In this document: one piece after another, positions 8,688 through 17,105 of the stretch
Numbering within the stretch: the first letter of the stretch is position 1
Layout of the letters: every line of letters begins with the position of its first letter
Assembly (NCBI RefSeq): GCF_003014695.1
Contig: NZ_PYAS01000004.1
Span: 124,001-188,000, forward strand
Direction: 5' to 3'
Length of the DNA stretch: 64,000 nt
From: Dyadobacter jiangsuensis
GTDB taxonomy: Bacteria; Bacteroidota; Bacteroidia; Cytophagales; Spirosomataceae
Position numbers and translations under genes: made by a program
The notes under the pieces: generated by a model
Databases searched by the model: none
What the model saw: only the letters and a program-made list of their open reading frames with translations
What the model was told of the DNA's origin: nothing

Positions 8688-9818
8688 TTCAACCGTAAGT
8701 CCATCCATGTCTTCAAGGCGTGCTATTAGTGCCCAGCCGTAAAAGTCGTTGGCCAGCGCTACGGTTAGCTCGTTTTTTCCTGCCTTGAAGGGGATGACAA
8801 ATGAAGCGTTTTCAATGGAACATCTGCCTGCCGGTTCTTTCATAATGGGAGCGCCAAAAGTGTTTTTGTCGACATACAGGTAGCGGCCGTTCAGGAACAC
8901 CCAGACATCGTCACTGAAACCCATCGCAATCTTTTTCTTCTGGTCGGTTTTGGAAGTGATATTGACCTTCATCCATACAACCCGGCGCTCCTTGCTCATC
9001 CCGAATTTACGCGTAAGGTTCACCATTCCCCTTCTTTCCGCCCAGATCGTTTCCCACATTGTTTCGGCTTTCGGGGCGGAGTCCATGCTAAAATCTACGT
9101 TTTTGGAAAGGGCTGCGGGCTCAGTGATCTGCCATTTCCGAAGGTAGCGCGGGTCATGCGCGACCGGGTCTGTACCCTCGTATGCGGGAAGTCCTTCTGT
9201 CTGGCCAGGTTTAATCACCAGGTTTGAAACAATACCTTCTCCTTCAAATGCGAGGGTTCCTTCCATTACATTGCCTTCCATCCTCGGGACTTCCATTGTG
9301 GGCCGCTGCATATCGTTCACAAAGACCCGCAATTGATATCCTGACGCAATCAGTTTAACATGATTCCAGGTTTTGTTCTGGAAATTGGCCTTCCCCTGGT
9401 ATTGTGGCAGCAAGTCCCAGAGGTTCACACCGTCGATGGCTGGTGCGTACTGGACGGCTTCGATACCGGTGCTGTCGCCGGCGCGGTGCGTGCGGAAATA
9501 GAATAGCTCATTTTCCTTGCTGTCCTTGTACCTGAAATAGAAGGAAGCAAAACGCTGGTCGGTCGGAATGTAGTCGAATTCGACGGTGCCGTTGGAAAAC
9601 GTAGTGTTTTTCAGAATGACCTGACCCTGTTTCGGGAGCACTTTTAATGCCGGACGACCATCGTGGGTCGTGAATTCGGCATTGGAGCCGGGCGCGTCCC
9701 AGTTTTCGGCAGTAAGGGCTACCCATATGTCCTGATCCTTTGGGACGTTTTTAGCTTTTTTCTGGCCAAATGCGGTGAAAACAACGGAGCAGAGTACAAC
9801 TAGAATTAAATTTTTCAT
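8685..9818 (-). CDS. Secreted lectin-like (ConA/DUF1080-type) protein
   Basis: 377 residues with signal peptide MKNLILVVLCSVVFTAFGQ. Residues about 30-200 read as a beta-sandwich of the concanavalin/DUF1080 type found in Bacteroidota sugar-processing proteins (GTVEFDYIPTDQRFASFYFR, WNHVKLIASGYQLRVFVND). A second jelly-roll-like part ends the protein (DDVWVFLNGRYLYVDKNTF). No catalytic residues can be assigned, so carbohydrate binding or hydrolysis is inference. It follows the beta-helix gene by 30 bases on the same strand, so the two likely form an operon. Confidence 0.75.
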   Translation of the reverse strand: MKNLILVVLCSVVFTAFGQKKAKNVPKDQDIWVALTAENWDAPGSNAEFTTHDGRPALKVLPKQGQVILKNTTFSNGTVEFDYIPTDQRFASFYFRYKDSKENELFYFRTHRAGDSTGIEAVQYAPAIDGVNLWDLLPQYQGKANFQNKTWNHVKLIASGYQLRVFVNDMQRPTMEVPRMEGNVMEGTLAFEGEGIVSNLVIKPGQTEGLPAYEGTDPVAHDPRYLRKWQITEPAALSKNVDFSMDSAPKAETMWETIWAERRGMVNLTRKFGMSKERRVVWMKVNITSKTDQKKKIAMGFSDDVWVFLNGRYLYVDKNTFGAPIMKEPAGRCSIENASFVIPFKAGKNELTVALANDFYGWALIARLEDMDGLTVE

Positions 9819-9848
9819 GGCTAATAATGCAAACGTGTTAGAATGATC

Positions 9849-10865
9849 TTACTTTTTGAAAATACCGGCGTTCAGCTCTTTTCCGGCAGAATTGGGTAGG
9901 GGATTAAGGTAATCGAGGGGTAAACCTTTGGTTTCGACTTCGCTGAGCAGCAGTTTGCCCGCGCGAGAAACCTGTTCTTCTGAATGTGCATTACGGTCTG
10001 CCGGTATTGCACCATTTGGACCATAGTAACCCATCTCATGCAGCATTCGGGAGAAAAGGCAGTTTTTGAATTGATATTTCGGGTAGGTTTTTTTCGCGCG
10101 GAGCCACAGATATTCCGAGTCGGCAACAATGTTGTTTTCGAATACAAATGGCTCGTGGAAAGCACCAAACCACACGGCCGACTCATAAGCGCCAACTATG
10201 ATCGAGTTTTTAAGGGAAAAATCTCTGATAGCCATAAAAAGGAGTAGCGCATTCTTGGTACCATAAAAAATGCAATGGTCGATGTGAATACCCGCGCCGT
10301 GCGCCCAGATGCTTCCCTGAATAGGCGCGGAGTTACGCTCACCGATGAAGTAGCATTGTGAAACGTCCAGTCCGGTTAGTGTGGAATCTTTGCGGCTCAC
10401 CGGATAATAGTACTGCACTTCCGGGTTGCCGTTGCCGATAAATTTCAATCCGCGGACACGCACGTGATCGGCTGCTACCAGGAACCCGACACAGTGCTGG
10501 AATTGGGTTTTATTATTGTTCGCAGATATCGATTGAATGACCGGCATTTGTGCGGGCTTCCAATCTGCATCATCGGGCATGGATGATGCTTCGATCGTCA
10601 GCCATGCCTCCTCGGTGTTCTGCTTGTCGATCACGACCTGGTCGCGAAGGGTGTAGAGCCCCGGCGCTACTTTAATGGTAACGCCTTCACCAGGCTTGAA
10701 CGCCTTGGCTAGTTCAACGGCCCGCTGCAACGTCGCAACCGGCGTTGCGACTTTACCATCGGCTGCATCGCTGCCCATGGCCGCATTGACGTGCACCGTC
10801 TGTGCTTGCAGTGAGCGCACAGCGAGCAATAATATAATGGACAATAAATAGCTTAATTTGCGCAT
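9849..10865 (-). CDS. Secreted right-handed parallel beta-helix protein
   Basis: 338 residues with signal peptide MRKLSYLLSIILLLAVRSLQAQ. The typical opening of pectate-lyase-like beta-helix proteins follows (VHVNAAMGSDAADGKVATPV, then GVTIKVAPGLYTLRDQVVID). Stacked short strands come next (GLKFIGNGNPEV, IHIDHCIFYGTKNALLLF). The fold is shared by polysaccharide lyases, glycosidases and adhesins; catalytic residues were not identified. Together with the lectin-like gene it suggests a polysaccharide-directed operon facing the membrane-tethered regulator upstream. Confidence 0.8.
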   Translation of the reverse strand: MRKLSYLLSIILLLAVRSLQAQTVHVNAAMGSDAADGKVATPVATLQRAVELAKAFKPGEGVTIKVAPGLYTLRDQVVIDKQNTEEAWLTIEASSMPDDADWKPAQMPVIQSISANNNKTQFQHCVGFLVAADHVRVRGLKFIGNGNPEVQYYYPVSRKDSTLTGLDVSQCYFIGERNSAPIQGSIWAHGAGIHIDHCIFYGTKNALLLFMAIRDFSLKNSIIVGAYESAVWFGAFHEPFVFENNIVADSEYLWLRAKKTYPKYQFKNCLFSRMLHEMGYYGPNGAIPADRNAHSEEQVSRAGKLLLSEVETKGLPLDYLNPLPNSAGKELNAGIFKK

Positions 10866-10925
10866 CTTTTAAATATTTGTTGGGCATTCGGATTGCACGG
10901 CCGGCCGGCTGTTGCTTTGTCGGTT

Positions 10926-10933
10926 CAAACATA
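10926..10933 (-). promoter_or_regulatory. Possible -7 element for the beta-helix operon
   Basis: Read on the minus strand, TATGTTTG matches TAnnTTTG about 60 bases upstream of the beta-helix ATG. No TTTG lies 19 bases further upstream, so recognition may need an activator. Confidence 0.3.
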
Positions 10934-10956
10934 ATGCGGGCGCCGGTAACAGCGGT

Positions 10957-10988
10957 TTCAAGTTCTGTTCAAGTTTTGTCAAGTTTTA
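10957..10988 (+). promoter_or_regulatory. Three phased direct repeats, candidate operator
   Basis: TTCAAGTTCTG, TTCAAGTTTTG and TCAAGTTTTA follow each other with an 11-base period, so all three lie on the same face of the helix. They end 15 bases before the start codon of the HTH/membrane sensor gene and sit upstream of the divergent beta-helix gene. This is what an operator for an autoregulating DNA-binding protein would look like; the binding protein is inferred. Confidence 0.55.
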
Positions 10989-11003
10989 TCACGCTCATTC
11001 ACA

Positions 11004-12269
11004 ATGGTTTCTGAAATAAATGAATTGCAGCGTTGCAAGACGGTCATTGAAGATAAGCTGGGCTGGGGCCCGGCAGGCGGCTGGCAGACGGTCGATTTCG
11101 AGAGCCTAAGCGAGCTGATCCTGAACGAAACCGGCGTGTCGCTCAGCACGAGCACGCTGCGACGCATATGGGGCAGGACAGAGTATAACCACTTGCCGAG
11201 CGGCACTACGCTGAACACGCTCGCGCGATTTGCAGGTGCGGGCGACTGGCGCACATTCGTAAAAGAAAACAGGACGGTTAATAGTGAGCCGGACGAGGTG
11301 CTTCCCCTTGCGGCGATCTCGCAAAATGGCAGATGGTGGAAGAGGCTGGCGTGGATCGCCTCAGCTGTTGTGGTGGTTATTCTGGCCAGTATGCTTGCAT
11401 TTGATAAGGGAGAACCGCAGTTGGAAAAGCGCGCTTACACTTTTGAAAGTCGCTCGGTAACACGCGGTATTCCCAATTCCGTCATATTCACTTACGATGC
11501 ATCGGCATCTCCGACGGATTCGGTATTCATCCAGCAATCCTGGGATGATAGGAGGCGAGTACTTGTCGATAAAAACCTTCACAAGCATACCTCGGTGTAT
11601 TATGAGCCAGGTAGCTATAAAGCTAAGTTGGTGATCGGAGATCAGATTGTGCAGGAGCATAAGCTGCTCGTTGGAACCGACGGCTGGTCTGGGCTGATTG
11701 ATCGACCGAAAATGCCGGTTTATTTGAAAAGTGAGGAGTTCCTGCATGCGGACGGCATCAGGACAAGCACCGAAGTCATTGAGCAGAAGAACATCGCATT
11801 GCAACCCGAGCCGCCCTTAATCAAGTATTTCAATGTCGGCAATTTCGATCCGGTAGCGCTCAGTGATTTTTCATTTTCAACCGAAATTAAAAATCAATAC
11901 AACGAGGGAGCGGCAGCCTGTCAGTTGACCTATATTTCCCTGCTTACCGATGATGCGCCCATTGTGATTCCATTGTCGGCAAAAGGGTGTGTTTCAGATC
12001 TCTATCTGATGAGCGTGGACGATTACGTATCGGGCAAAAAGGCGGACCTGTCGGCGTTGGGAGTTGATTTTTCGGATTGGGTGCGTGTATCGTGCGCATC
12101 TTCGGGCGGGAAGATGCGCTATTCGATCAATGGTAAACAGGCTTTTGAATTTGCAGTTCCGAACCGCCCAATCAAAGTTCTGGGCCTGGCGTTTGGCTTC
12201 CGCGGCACCGGCTCAGTGAGGAATGTTGCGCTGCAATCCGGCGGTAAACCGGTTTTTGAAGCATTGTAA
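11004..12269 (+). CDS. Membrane-tethered DNA-binding protein with extracytoplasmic PKD- and lectin-like domains
   Basis: 421 residues. The cytoplasmic N-terminus (about 1-90) has a helix-turn-helix-like domain common in Bacteroidota (SLSTSTLRRIWGR, then TTLNTLARFAGAGDWRTF). One membrane helix lies at about 113-133. The exported part has a PKD/Ig-like domain (about 140-225) and a concanavalin-like beta-sandwich (about 235-421, e.g. WVRVSCASSGGKMRYSINGK). The layout suggests a one-component transmembrane sensor that binds an extracellular glycan or polymer and acts on DNA. It is divergent from two secreted carbohydrate-type proteins and preceded by phased direct repeats. Domains are seen; signalling is inference. 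Confidence 0.75.
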   Translation: MVSEINELQRCKTVIEDKLGWGPAGGWQTVDFESLSELILNETGVSLSTSTLRRIWGRTEYNHLPSGTTLNTLARFAGAGDWRTFVKENRTVNSEPDEVLPLAAISQNGRWWKRLAWIASAVVVVILASMLAFDKGEPQLEKRAYTFESRSVTRGIPNSVIFTYDASASPTDSVFIQQSWDDRRRVLVDKNLHKHTSVYYEPGSYKAKLVIGDQIVQEHKLLVGTDGWSGLIDRPKMPVYLKSEEFLHADGIRTSTEVIEQKNIALQPEPPLIKYFNVGNFDPVALSDFSFSTEIKNQYNEGAAACQLTYISLLTDDAPIVIPLSAKGCVSDLYLMSVDDYVSGKKADLSALGVDFSDWVRVSCASSGGKMRYSINGKQAFEFAVPNRPIKVLGLAFGFRGTGSVRNVALQSGGKPVFEAL

Positions 12270-12304
12270 AATCAAAGCCCCGGCATTAGCCAGGGCCTGA
12301 TTTA
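12267..12304. terminator. Bidirectional terminator between convergent genes
   Basis: An imperfect stem (AAATCA and GCCC on the left, GGGC and TGATTT on the right) surrounds CGGCATTAGCCA. It has A/T runs on both sides and overlaps both stop codons. Confidence 0.6.
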
Positions 12305-13393
12305 ATTATGCATCAACTTGAATATCTTGACCGCTCCGTCGGCCTGTTCGAAATGGATGTAATACATGCCGATTGGGTAATGCCGCATACTAATGGTCAA
12401 AGCGGGAGAGGTGACGGGCCGGGAAAGCATTACAATTCCCGAATGACTGATCATCCTGATATTGCTCACTTTGCGGTTTCGAACGACAATGCGTAACAGA
12501 TCGTCGACCGGGTTAGGGTAAACCTCCGCCCACGAAAAATCGGGGAAGCTCACCGAACGGATGCCGCTGAATGCAAAGCTGCTGTCGGTATCGACCATTT
12601 TCAGCCGGTAGTAGTTCAATCCGGGTTCAGGGATACTGTCGGTGAAAGTGTAATTCCGCCCGGTGTTGCTTTCACCTGCTGCGTCCATCTTCCCGATCAT
12701 GCGCCATTCACGGGCATCGGTGCTCCGCTGAACGTCGAAATGGGCGGTGTGGATTTCTTCGGTGCTTTGCCATTCAACTAGTGCCATAGCCTCTTTTTTC
12801 TCCACCTCGAAGTATGCCAGTGTTACGGGCAATGGATCGGAAACAATATCGACTTTGACTTGCGCAATGTTCGAAAGCTGCCCTGCCTGATCACTCACAG
12901 TATAGCCGATCGTCACCTGACCTTTGAAATCACGATCAGGGGTATACGTTACCAGCCCATTGGCGCTCGTCACCGTCCCGGACGCCGGGCTCTGAACGAC
13001 TGCCAGTGAGGTCGGATTGAATGCCGCACATTCTGAAAGATCGTTTTTCAGCACATCGATTACTAACGGTGTATTTACTTTCCCCAACGCAATATCATCA
13101 ACTGCCGAGGGATTGTGATGCTTGACCACGATGTAAACCGACTCCCCGGATTCGCAGCCGTCGGCATTGACGCCAACTGCTTTGTAGGTGCCTTCGTTTT
13201 TCACGAGCAGCTCGGCTGCGGATGTCCCTGTAATTACCTGATTGTCCAGAAACCATTCGTAGCGCACCGCGCCGGTAGACTCGGCCCTGATTCGCAGTGT
13301 GGCGTCCTTGCACATGAATACCTCCCTTACCTGGCTTTGCGCGCTGGCCCAGCCGGATACGAGAAGCATCCATATGAAAAAGGAGTAGCGCAT
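12302..13393 (-). CDS. Secreted protein with T9SS type A sorting domain
   Basis: 363 residues, starting at the ATG of signal peptide MRYSFFIWMLLVSGWASAQ; a longer frame upstream is unlikely. An Ig-like domain follows (about 20-95), then a bacterial Ig/cadherin-like repeat beginning AVDDIALGKVNTPLVIDVLK, and a fibronectin-like region. The end is a typical T9SS type A sorting domain: VYPNPVDDLLRIVV, then MYYIHFEQADGAVKIFKLMH. The product is thus exported through the outer membrane and anchored or released. It is the last gene of a three-gene minus-strand operon (gaps of 34 and 53 bases) and probably a surface adhesin-like protein. Confidence 0.85.
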   Translation of the reverse strand: MRYSFFIWMLLVSGWASAQSQVREVFMCKDATLRIRAESTGAVRYEWFLDNQVITGTSAAELLVKNEGTYKAVGVNADGCESGESVYIVVKHHNPSAVDDIALGKVNTPLVIDVLKNDLSECAAFNPTSLAVVQSPASGTVTSANGLVTYTPDRDFKGQVTIGYTVSDQAGQLSNIAQVKVDIVSDPLPVTLAYFEVEKKEAMALVEWQSTEEIHTAHFDVQRSTDAREWRMIGKMDAAGESNTGRNYTFTDSIPEPGLNYYRLKMVDTDSSFAFSGIRSVSFPDFSWAEVYPNPVDDLLRIVVRNRKVSNIRMISHSGIVMLSRPVTSPALTISMRHYPIGMYYIHFEQADGAVKIFKLMHN

Positions 13394-13427
13394 GACTGCC
13401 GCTGTTTGTTTTTTTAGGTCAACCAAA

Positions 13428-14105
13428 TCAGTTAAGCGTAATGGCAGGAACAGTTGGTACCGGCAGGTTATGCAGGATTTCTTTCGTTCCACCGATCACG
13501 GAACCGGTCAGTTTGGATGCCGTCGGAATAAAATCACCTGTGGTAGGGAGCACGTAGCTGACCAGGGCGCTGTATATGCCGGCTTCTGTCACATTCAGGG
13601 ATGAGCCAGTTTGTCCGCTGATTACGGATCCGCCTTTGCTCCAAGCAAATGGGGAAATGGTTACGCCGTAGGTGTCAAGGCCGGTTGTAGCCGAAACTGT
13701 CGCCGAAAGGGAGGCTGCGACCGTTTTATCGGTACAGAAATTCTCTTTATCAGCCGTAATACTCACTGTCAGGGTAGGGAGTACAATAATGGTGTGTTCC
13801 ACAACATTGGATAAACAGCCATCAAGCACTTCTATAACTCCCAGCGTGATTTTATGAATGCTGGGTGACGTGACGGCATCCGAGAAAGTGTGGGTGAGCA
13901 CTCCGCCACTTGCCTGGTTGAGCGTTTCGATAACCTGACCGGCGCCCGGATCGAGCGTCCAGAGATACTGGTAGAAACTGGAGCCGGCCGCAGGCGATAG
14001 CGAGAACGATTGTCCGTTCACTACATAGTAAGTACCGGCTTTGGAAACTTGCGCCAGGCAAGAGAAGAACATAACTGCAAGGAGAGTGGTAAACAGTTTT
14101 TTCAT
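13428..14105 (-). CDS. Secreted Ig-like domain protein
   Basis: 225 residues with signal peptide MKKLFTTLLAVMFFSCLAQVSKA. The mature part is beta-rich and resembles PKD/Ig-like modules of Bacteroidota surface proteins: an N-terminal module with YQYLWTLDPGAGQVIETLNQ and a second with FAWSKGGSVISGQTGSSLNV. Unlike the following gene product it lacks a T9SS sorting domain. It is the middle gene of the operon; the three products may form one surface structure (inference). Confidence 0.75.
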   Translation of the reverse strand: MKKLFTTLLAVMFFSCLAQVSKAGTYYVVNGQSFSLSPAAGSSFYQYLWTLDPGAGQVIETLNQASGGVLTHTFSDAVTSPSIHKITLGVIEVLDGCLSNVVEHTIIVLPTLTVSITADKENFCTDKTVAASLSATVSATTGLDTYGVTISPFAWSKGGSVISGQTGSSLNVTEAGIYSALVSYVLPTTGDFIPTASKLTGSVIGGTKEILHNLPVPTVPAITLN

Positions 14106-14158
14106 GATCGTAATGATAAAAATGAACAGTTATAAAGGATGGTTTGAATTCAGAGTGA

Positions 14159-15577
14159 TCAGGGATTGAGCGCCACGCCCGGCGAAACCGGAGGGCTCGA
14201 CACGACGATATCCACTTTCTTGCGGGGCGAGGCAATGCAGCCTGAACCCGACTTGGTAATGTCCACATAATAGGACGTTGTGCCGGGCGTGTTCAGGCCA
14301 GTGGCTGTCCAGTTTTGTACTGCTGAAACAGAGCCGGTACCGTGCGCGGTCGTATACCAGGTGTACGAAAAGCTGCCGATTCCGGAAATGCCCAGCTGAG
14401 GCGCAAGGGCCGACAATGCCGCCGTACCGATATTACTGCAAGTTGCAGGAGCAGTTGCTGTTGGAACGTCCGGAGAACGTCGTACGTCATGAATGTTAAG
14501 GCCATTGCTGCCAAGCCCGACGCCGAGTGCGCCGATGTTGAGATCGAGCTCTAACCTGTCAAATATTACAGAGGTACCTCCTGCGTTCTTGGGCGCGAAA
14601 TAGAACGCTACCTGGTTGTTATTTCCGCCCAAAAGTCCCAACAAGTCGGCATCCAACAGCGCGTTGACCAGCGTAGAAGTTCCCACCGGCGTGCTGCCAT
14701 TGTAAGCTTGCAGCGTAATGCCCGAAGCCAGGTTCACAGCCAGGAACGACCCGCTTTGAGACAGGATAACACGCACGGCATCGGCATTGTTGGATACGCC
14801 ATTGAAAAAGAATGTCTGTTTAATATGTCCGCTGAGCAGGGCCAGGCCAGTGGACACAAAAGAGGACTTGGAACTTACGTCATTATCAATGGCATTTCCG
14901 GCGTTTTGAACATCGAAGCTCCCCAGGGTGAGGCCGGAATAGTCTTTGGTGGAGACATTGGGGCTACCGCAGTCGGCGACGTTGAAGGGGTAGGGATTAG
15001 ATGTATTGGTGGCTCCCGGCCCGTAGAACGCATAATAAACCTGCAAGGTGTTTGTTCCTAATGCGACAGGCGATGATAGCTTGGTCCGGATGTACTTAAA
15101 TGTAGCAGTAGGCGTAATGGCTAGAAATACCGAGCCGTCGGGCGTGTAATAGGTTTTGTAATCGGCAGATTGAACGGTTACCTGCACACCATTTTTGTCA
15201 TGTGCAGTAAGTTCAACACCTCCGCCGAGCAATGCGCTGGTATTGTTGTTGGTACGAACATACACGGTCACAGGAGCTCCTGTACTGGCGGTGACTTCCG
15301 CGGGGAATTCGAGCTGAATCCATGCCGAGGAAGTACCCACCGTACTCGTGGCCGTGAGCAGTGCGTAATTATTGTTAGGTTTGATATTCCCGGTCGTGTT
15401 TCTGGCATTGTCGGGATTGGCCACCGAGAAGCTGCCAGTGAGGCCGCCTCCTGCGGCAGTGCCTCCATTGGTTTGCTTGTCGGGATATACGGCATTGGAG
15501 GGTTGAGCAATACAAAATGGCACAAATCCTCCCATGCAGGCCAGGGCCAGCAGTAGTTTCAGGTAGAATTTTATCAA
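14159..15577 (-). CDS. Secreted Ig-like/PKD-type surface protein
   Basis: 472 residues. The signal peptide ends near VPFCIAQ. The mature chain is rich in Gly, Ser, Thr and Asn, with long beta-type repeats and an Ig-like C-terminal module (FSYTWYTTAHGTGSVSAVQN, then TSYYVDITKSGSGCIASPRK) that resembles adhesin modules. It ends without a full T9SS domain. First gene of the operon, 38 bases behind a full-consensus promoter. No enzymatic motif seen. Confidence 0.75.
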   Translation of the reverse strand: MIKFYLKLLLALACMGGFVPFCIAQPSNAVYPDKQTNGGTAAGGGLTGSFSVANPDNARNTTGNIKPNNNYALLTATSTVGTSSAWIQLEFPAEVTASTGAPVTVYVRTNNNTSALLGGGVELTAHDKNGVQVTVQSADYKTYYTPDGSVFLAITPTATFKYIRTKLSSPVALGTNTLQVYYAFYGPGATNTSNPYPFNVADCGSPNVSTKDYSGLTLGSFDVQNAGNAIDNDVSSKSSFVSTGLALLSGHIKQTFFFNGVSNNADAVRVILSQSGSFLAVNLASGITLQAYNGSTPVGTSTLVNALLDADLLGLLGGNNNQVAFYFAPKNAGGTSVIFDRLELDLNIGALGVGLGSNGLNIHDVRRSPDVPTATAPATCSNIGTAALSALAPQLGISGIGSFSYTWYTTAHGTGSVSAVQNWTATGLNTPGTTSYYVDITKSGSGCIASPRKKVDIVVSSPPVSPGVALNP

Positions 15578-15614
15578 ATTACGGGGAAGGTTTTAAATTT
15601 TACAACTAGTTCTA

Positions 15615-15645
15615 CAAATATATAATCGAGGTTGATATATCCAAA
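15615..15645 (-). promoter_or_regulatory. Full-consensus Bacteroidota promoter
   Basis: On the minus strand TTTG (15642-15645) is followed by exactly 19 bases and TATATTTG (15615-15622), an exact match to TTTG-N19-TAnnTTTG. Transcription would start near 15608, about 30 bases before the ATG of the three-gene secreted-protein operon. The rest of the 196-base gap to the HipA-like gene shows no gene. Confidence 0.75.
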
Positions 15646-15773
15646 TTATTTCTACAAAATGAAAGCGTTGAATCACAACAAATATCTTTTAGATGGTGCC
15701 AGATATTTGATTCTGCGAAAAAAGGGATCAAAATGACTAACTTCGGCGCTTTCAACAGACTTAACTGCTCCCA

Positions 15774-16559
15774 GTGAACAACGATTTTTTCAGCCTGCGA
15801 ACCGTGAATGTGCTTCGCTACCTGACCCCGCTCCGGGAGGGTGGTTCGCTACCCGCCATTGCGGAGGCCGATGACGACTTTCTTTATGTATTAAAATTCA
15901 GAGGGGCCGGGCAGGGTACCAAAGCATTGATTTCTGAGCTGATAGGAGGCGAGCTTGCCCGTTTCCTCGGACTCAGAGTGCCCGAAATCGTGTTCGCCAA
16001 CCTCGACGAAGGTTTCGGAAGGACTGAGCCCGACGAAGAAATACAGGACTTGCTCAAAGCGAGCACCGGCCTCAATCTTGCGATGCATTACTTGTCCGGC
16101 GCCATTACATTTGACCCGGTTGTGACGAAGGTGGAGCCGCGGCTGGCGTCCGAAATCGTCTGGCTCGACAGTTTTCTGACCAACGTCGATCGTACCGCCC
16201 GCAATACCAACATGCTGATGTGGCATAAGGAGCTCTGGCTGATCGATCATGGCGCGGCGCTTTATTTTCACCATTCCTGGCAAAACTGGGGGGAGCAGGC
16301 GCAAAGGCCGTTTGCACAAATAAAGGATCATGTGCTGCTGCGGAGCGCGTCCATGCTGGAAGAGGTGAATGCTGAATTCAGCGAACGGTTGGCCGGCGGC
16401 ATTATCCCGGCTGTGGTATCTCTTATTCCTGACGATTGGCTGTTGAGGGATTCGCCATTTGAGTCAGCCGAAGAACACCGGCAGGCCTACATTTCTTATT
16501 TGCAGGCCCGCCTGTCAGCATCTGAAATCTTTGTGAAAGGAGCTCGGGATGCCAGATAG
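15774..16559 (+). CDS. HipA-like kinase (HipA_2 type)
   Basis: 261 residues from a GTG start. It resembles the short HipA-related kinase family that is paired with DUF3037. An ATP-binding lysine may be K41 (YVLKFRGAGQGTK). The catalytic loop reads NVDRTARNTNML, with D139 and N144, and the metal-binding segment LIDHGAALYF has D158. True HipA phosphorylates glutamyl-tRNA synthetase and causes persistence; this family is much shorter than HipA (about 440 residues) and its target is unknown. It overlaps the DUF3037 gene by 11 bases, indicating translational coupling. Confidence 0.8.
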   Translation: MNNDFFSLRTVNVLRYLTPLREGGSLPAIAEADDDFLYVLKFRGAGQGTKALISELIGGELARFLGLRVPEIVFANLDEGFGRTEPDEEIQDLLKASTGLNLAMHYLSGAITFDPVVTKVEPRLASEIVWLDSFLTNVDRTARNTNMLMWHKELWLIDHGAALYFHHSWQNWGEQAQRPFAQIKDHVLLRSASMLEEVNAEFSERLAGGIIPAVVSLIPDDWLLRDSPFESAEEHRQAYISYLQARLSASEIFVKGARDAR

Positions 16560-16935
16560 ATTTTTATACGAATATGCGGTTTTGCGCATTGTGCCGCGTG
16601 TAGAGCGGGAAGAATTCCTGAACGTGGGTGTCGTATTGTATTGCCCTTCGCGAGGTTTTCTTTCGTGCATTTCAGAAATTGACGTAGATCGTTTGAGTGC
16701 TTTTGCGCGGGCGACGGATTTAGCCGAGGTGGAGGATTACCTCCATGCATTCAGGCAAATCTGCGAGGGTAACCGGCAATGCGGTAGCCCTATTGCTGCA
16801 CTGCCCGCAGCATCGCGGTTCCGGTGGCTTACTGCCACCCGCAGCACGGTTTTGCAAACATCCAAAGTCCATCCGGGTTTTTGTGAGAATCCACAAGAAA
16901 CGTTGAACCGGCTCTTTGTGCAGCAGGTGAAGTAG
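16549..16935 (+). CDS. DUF3037 family protein
   Basis: 128 residues. The N-terminal YEYAVLRIVPRVEREEFLNV is the family signature, followed by GVVLYCPSRGFLSC. The family has no assigned biochemical role but sits next to HipA-like kinases in many bacteria. Here the start codon is inside the kinase gene, so the two proteins are very likely made together and may act together, perhaps as a kinase with its modulator (inference). A T-tailed hairpin 170 bases downstream may end the transcript. Confidence 0.8.
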   Translation: MPDRFLYEYAVLRIVPRVEREEFLNVGVVLYCPSRGFLSCISEIDVDRLSAFARATDLAEVEDYLHAFRQICEGNRQCGSPIAALPAASRFRWLTATRSTVLQTSKVHPGFCENPQETLNRLFVQQVK

Positions 16936-16939
16936 GCTT

Positions 16940-17092
16940 TCATTTCAGTTTCAGGTATTGTTGTACCAGTTCTTTTTTACGGCGTGAAATCTCAATTCGC
17001 GAGCCGTCCGACAGCAGCAGAAACTGGTTGTTGTGCGTTATCTGTTTGATATACTTCGGGTTCACGAGAAATGGAGGACCGTGTAACGAGTG
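16940..17092 (-). pseudogene. Remnant of a LytTR response-regulator gene (C-terminus only)
   Basis: The minus strand reads about 50 codons ending LVQQYLKLK-stop that match the end of a LytTR DNA-binding domain: FLVNPKYIKQITHNN, then FLLLSDGSRIEISRRKKE. Similarity fades at about 17076-17092, and the upstream frame has no start codon or receiver domain and hits a stop near 17190. This is best read as the 3' stub of a deleted LytTR regulator. Confidence 0.6.
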
Positions 17093-17105
17093 TGTGTTAT
17101 TATAT

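Noticed and set aside
15774..16935. Classical HipBA toxin-antitoxin pair
   Set aside because: The partner is DUF3037, not an HTH antitoxin, and the kinase is far shorter than HipA.
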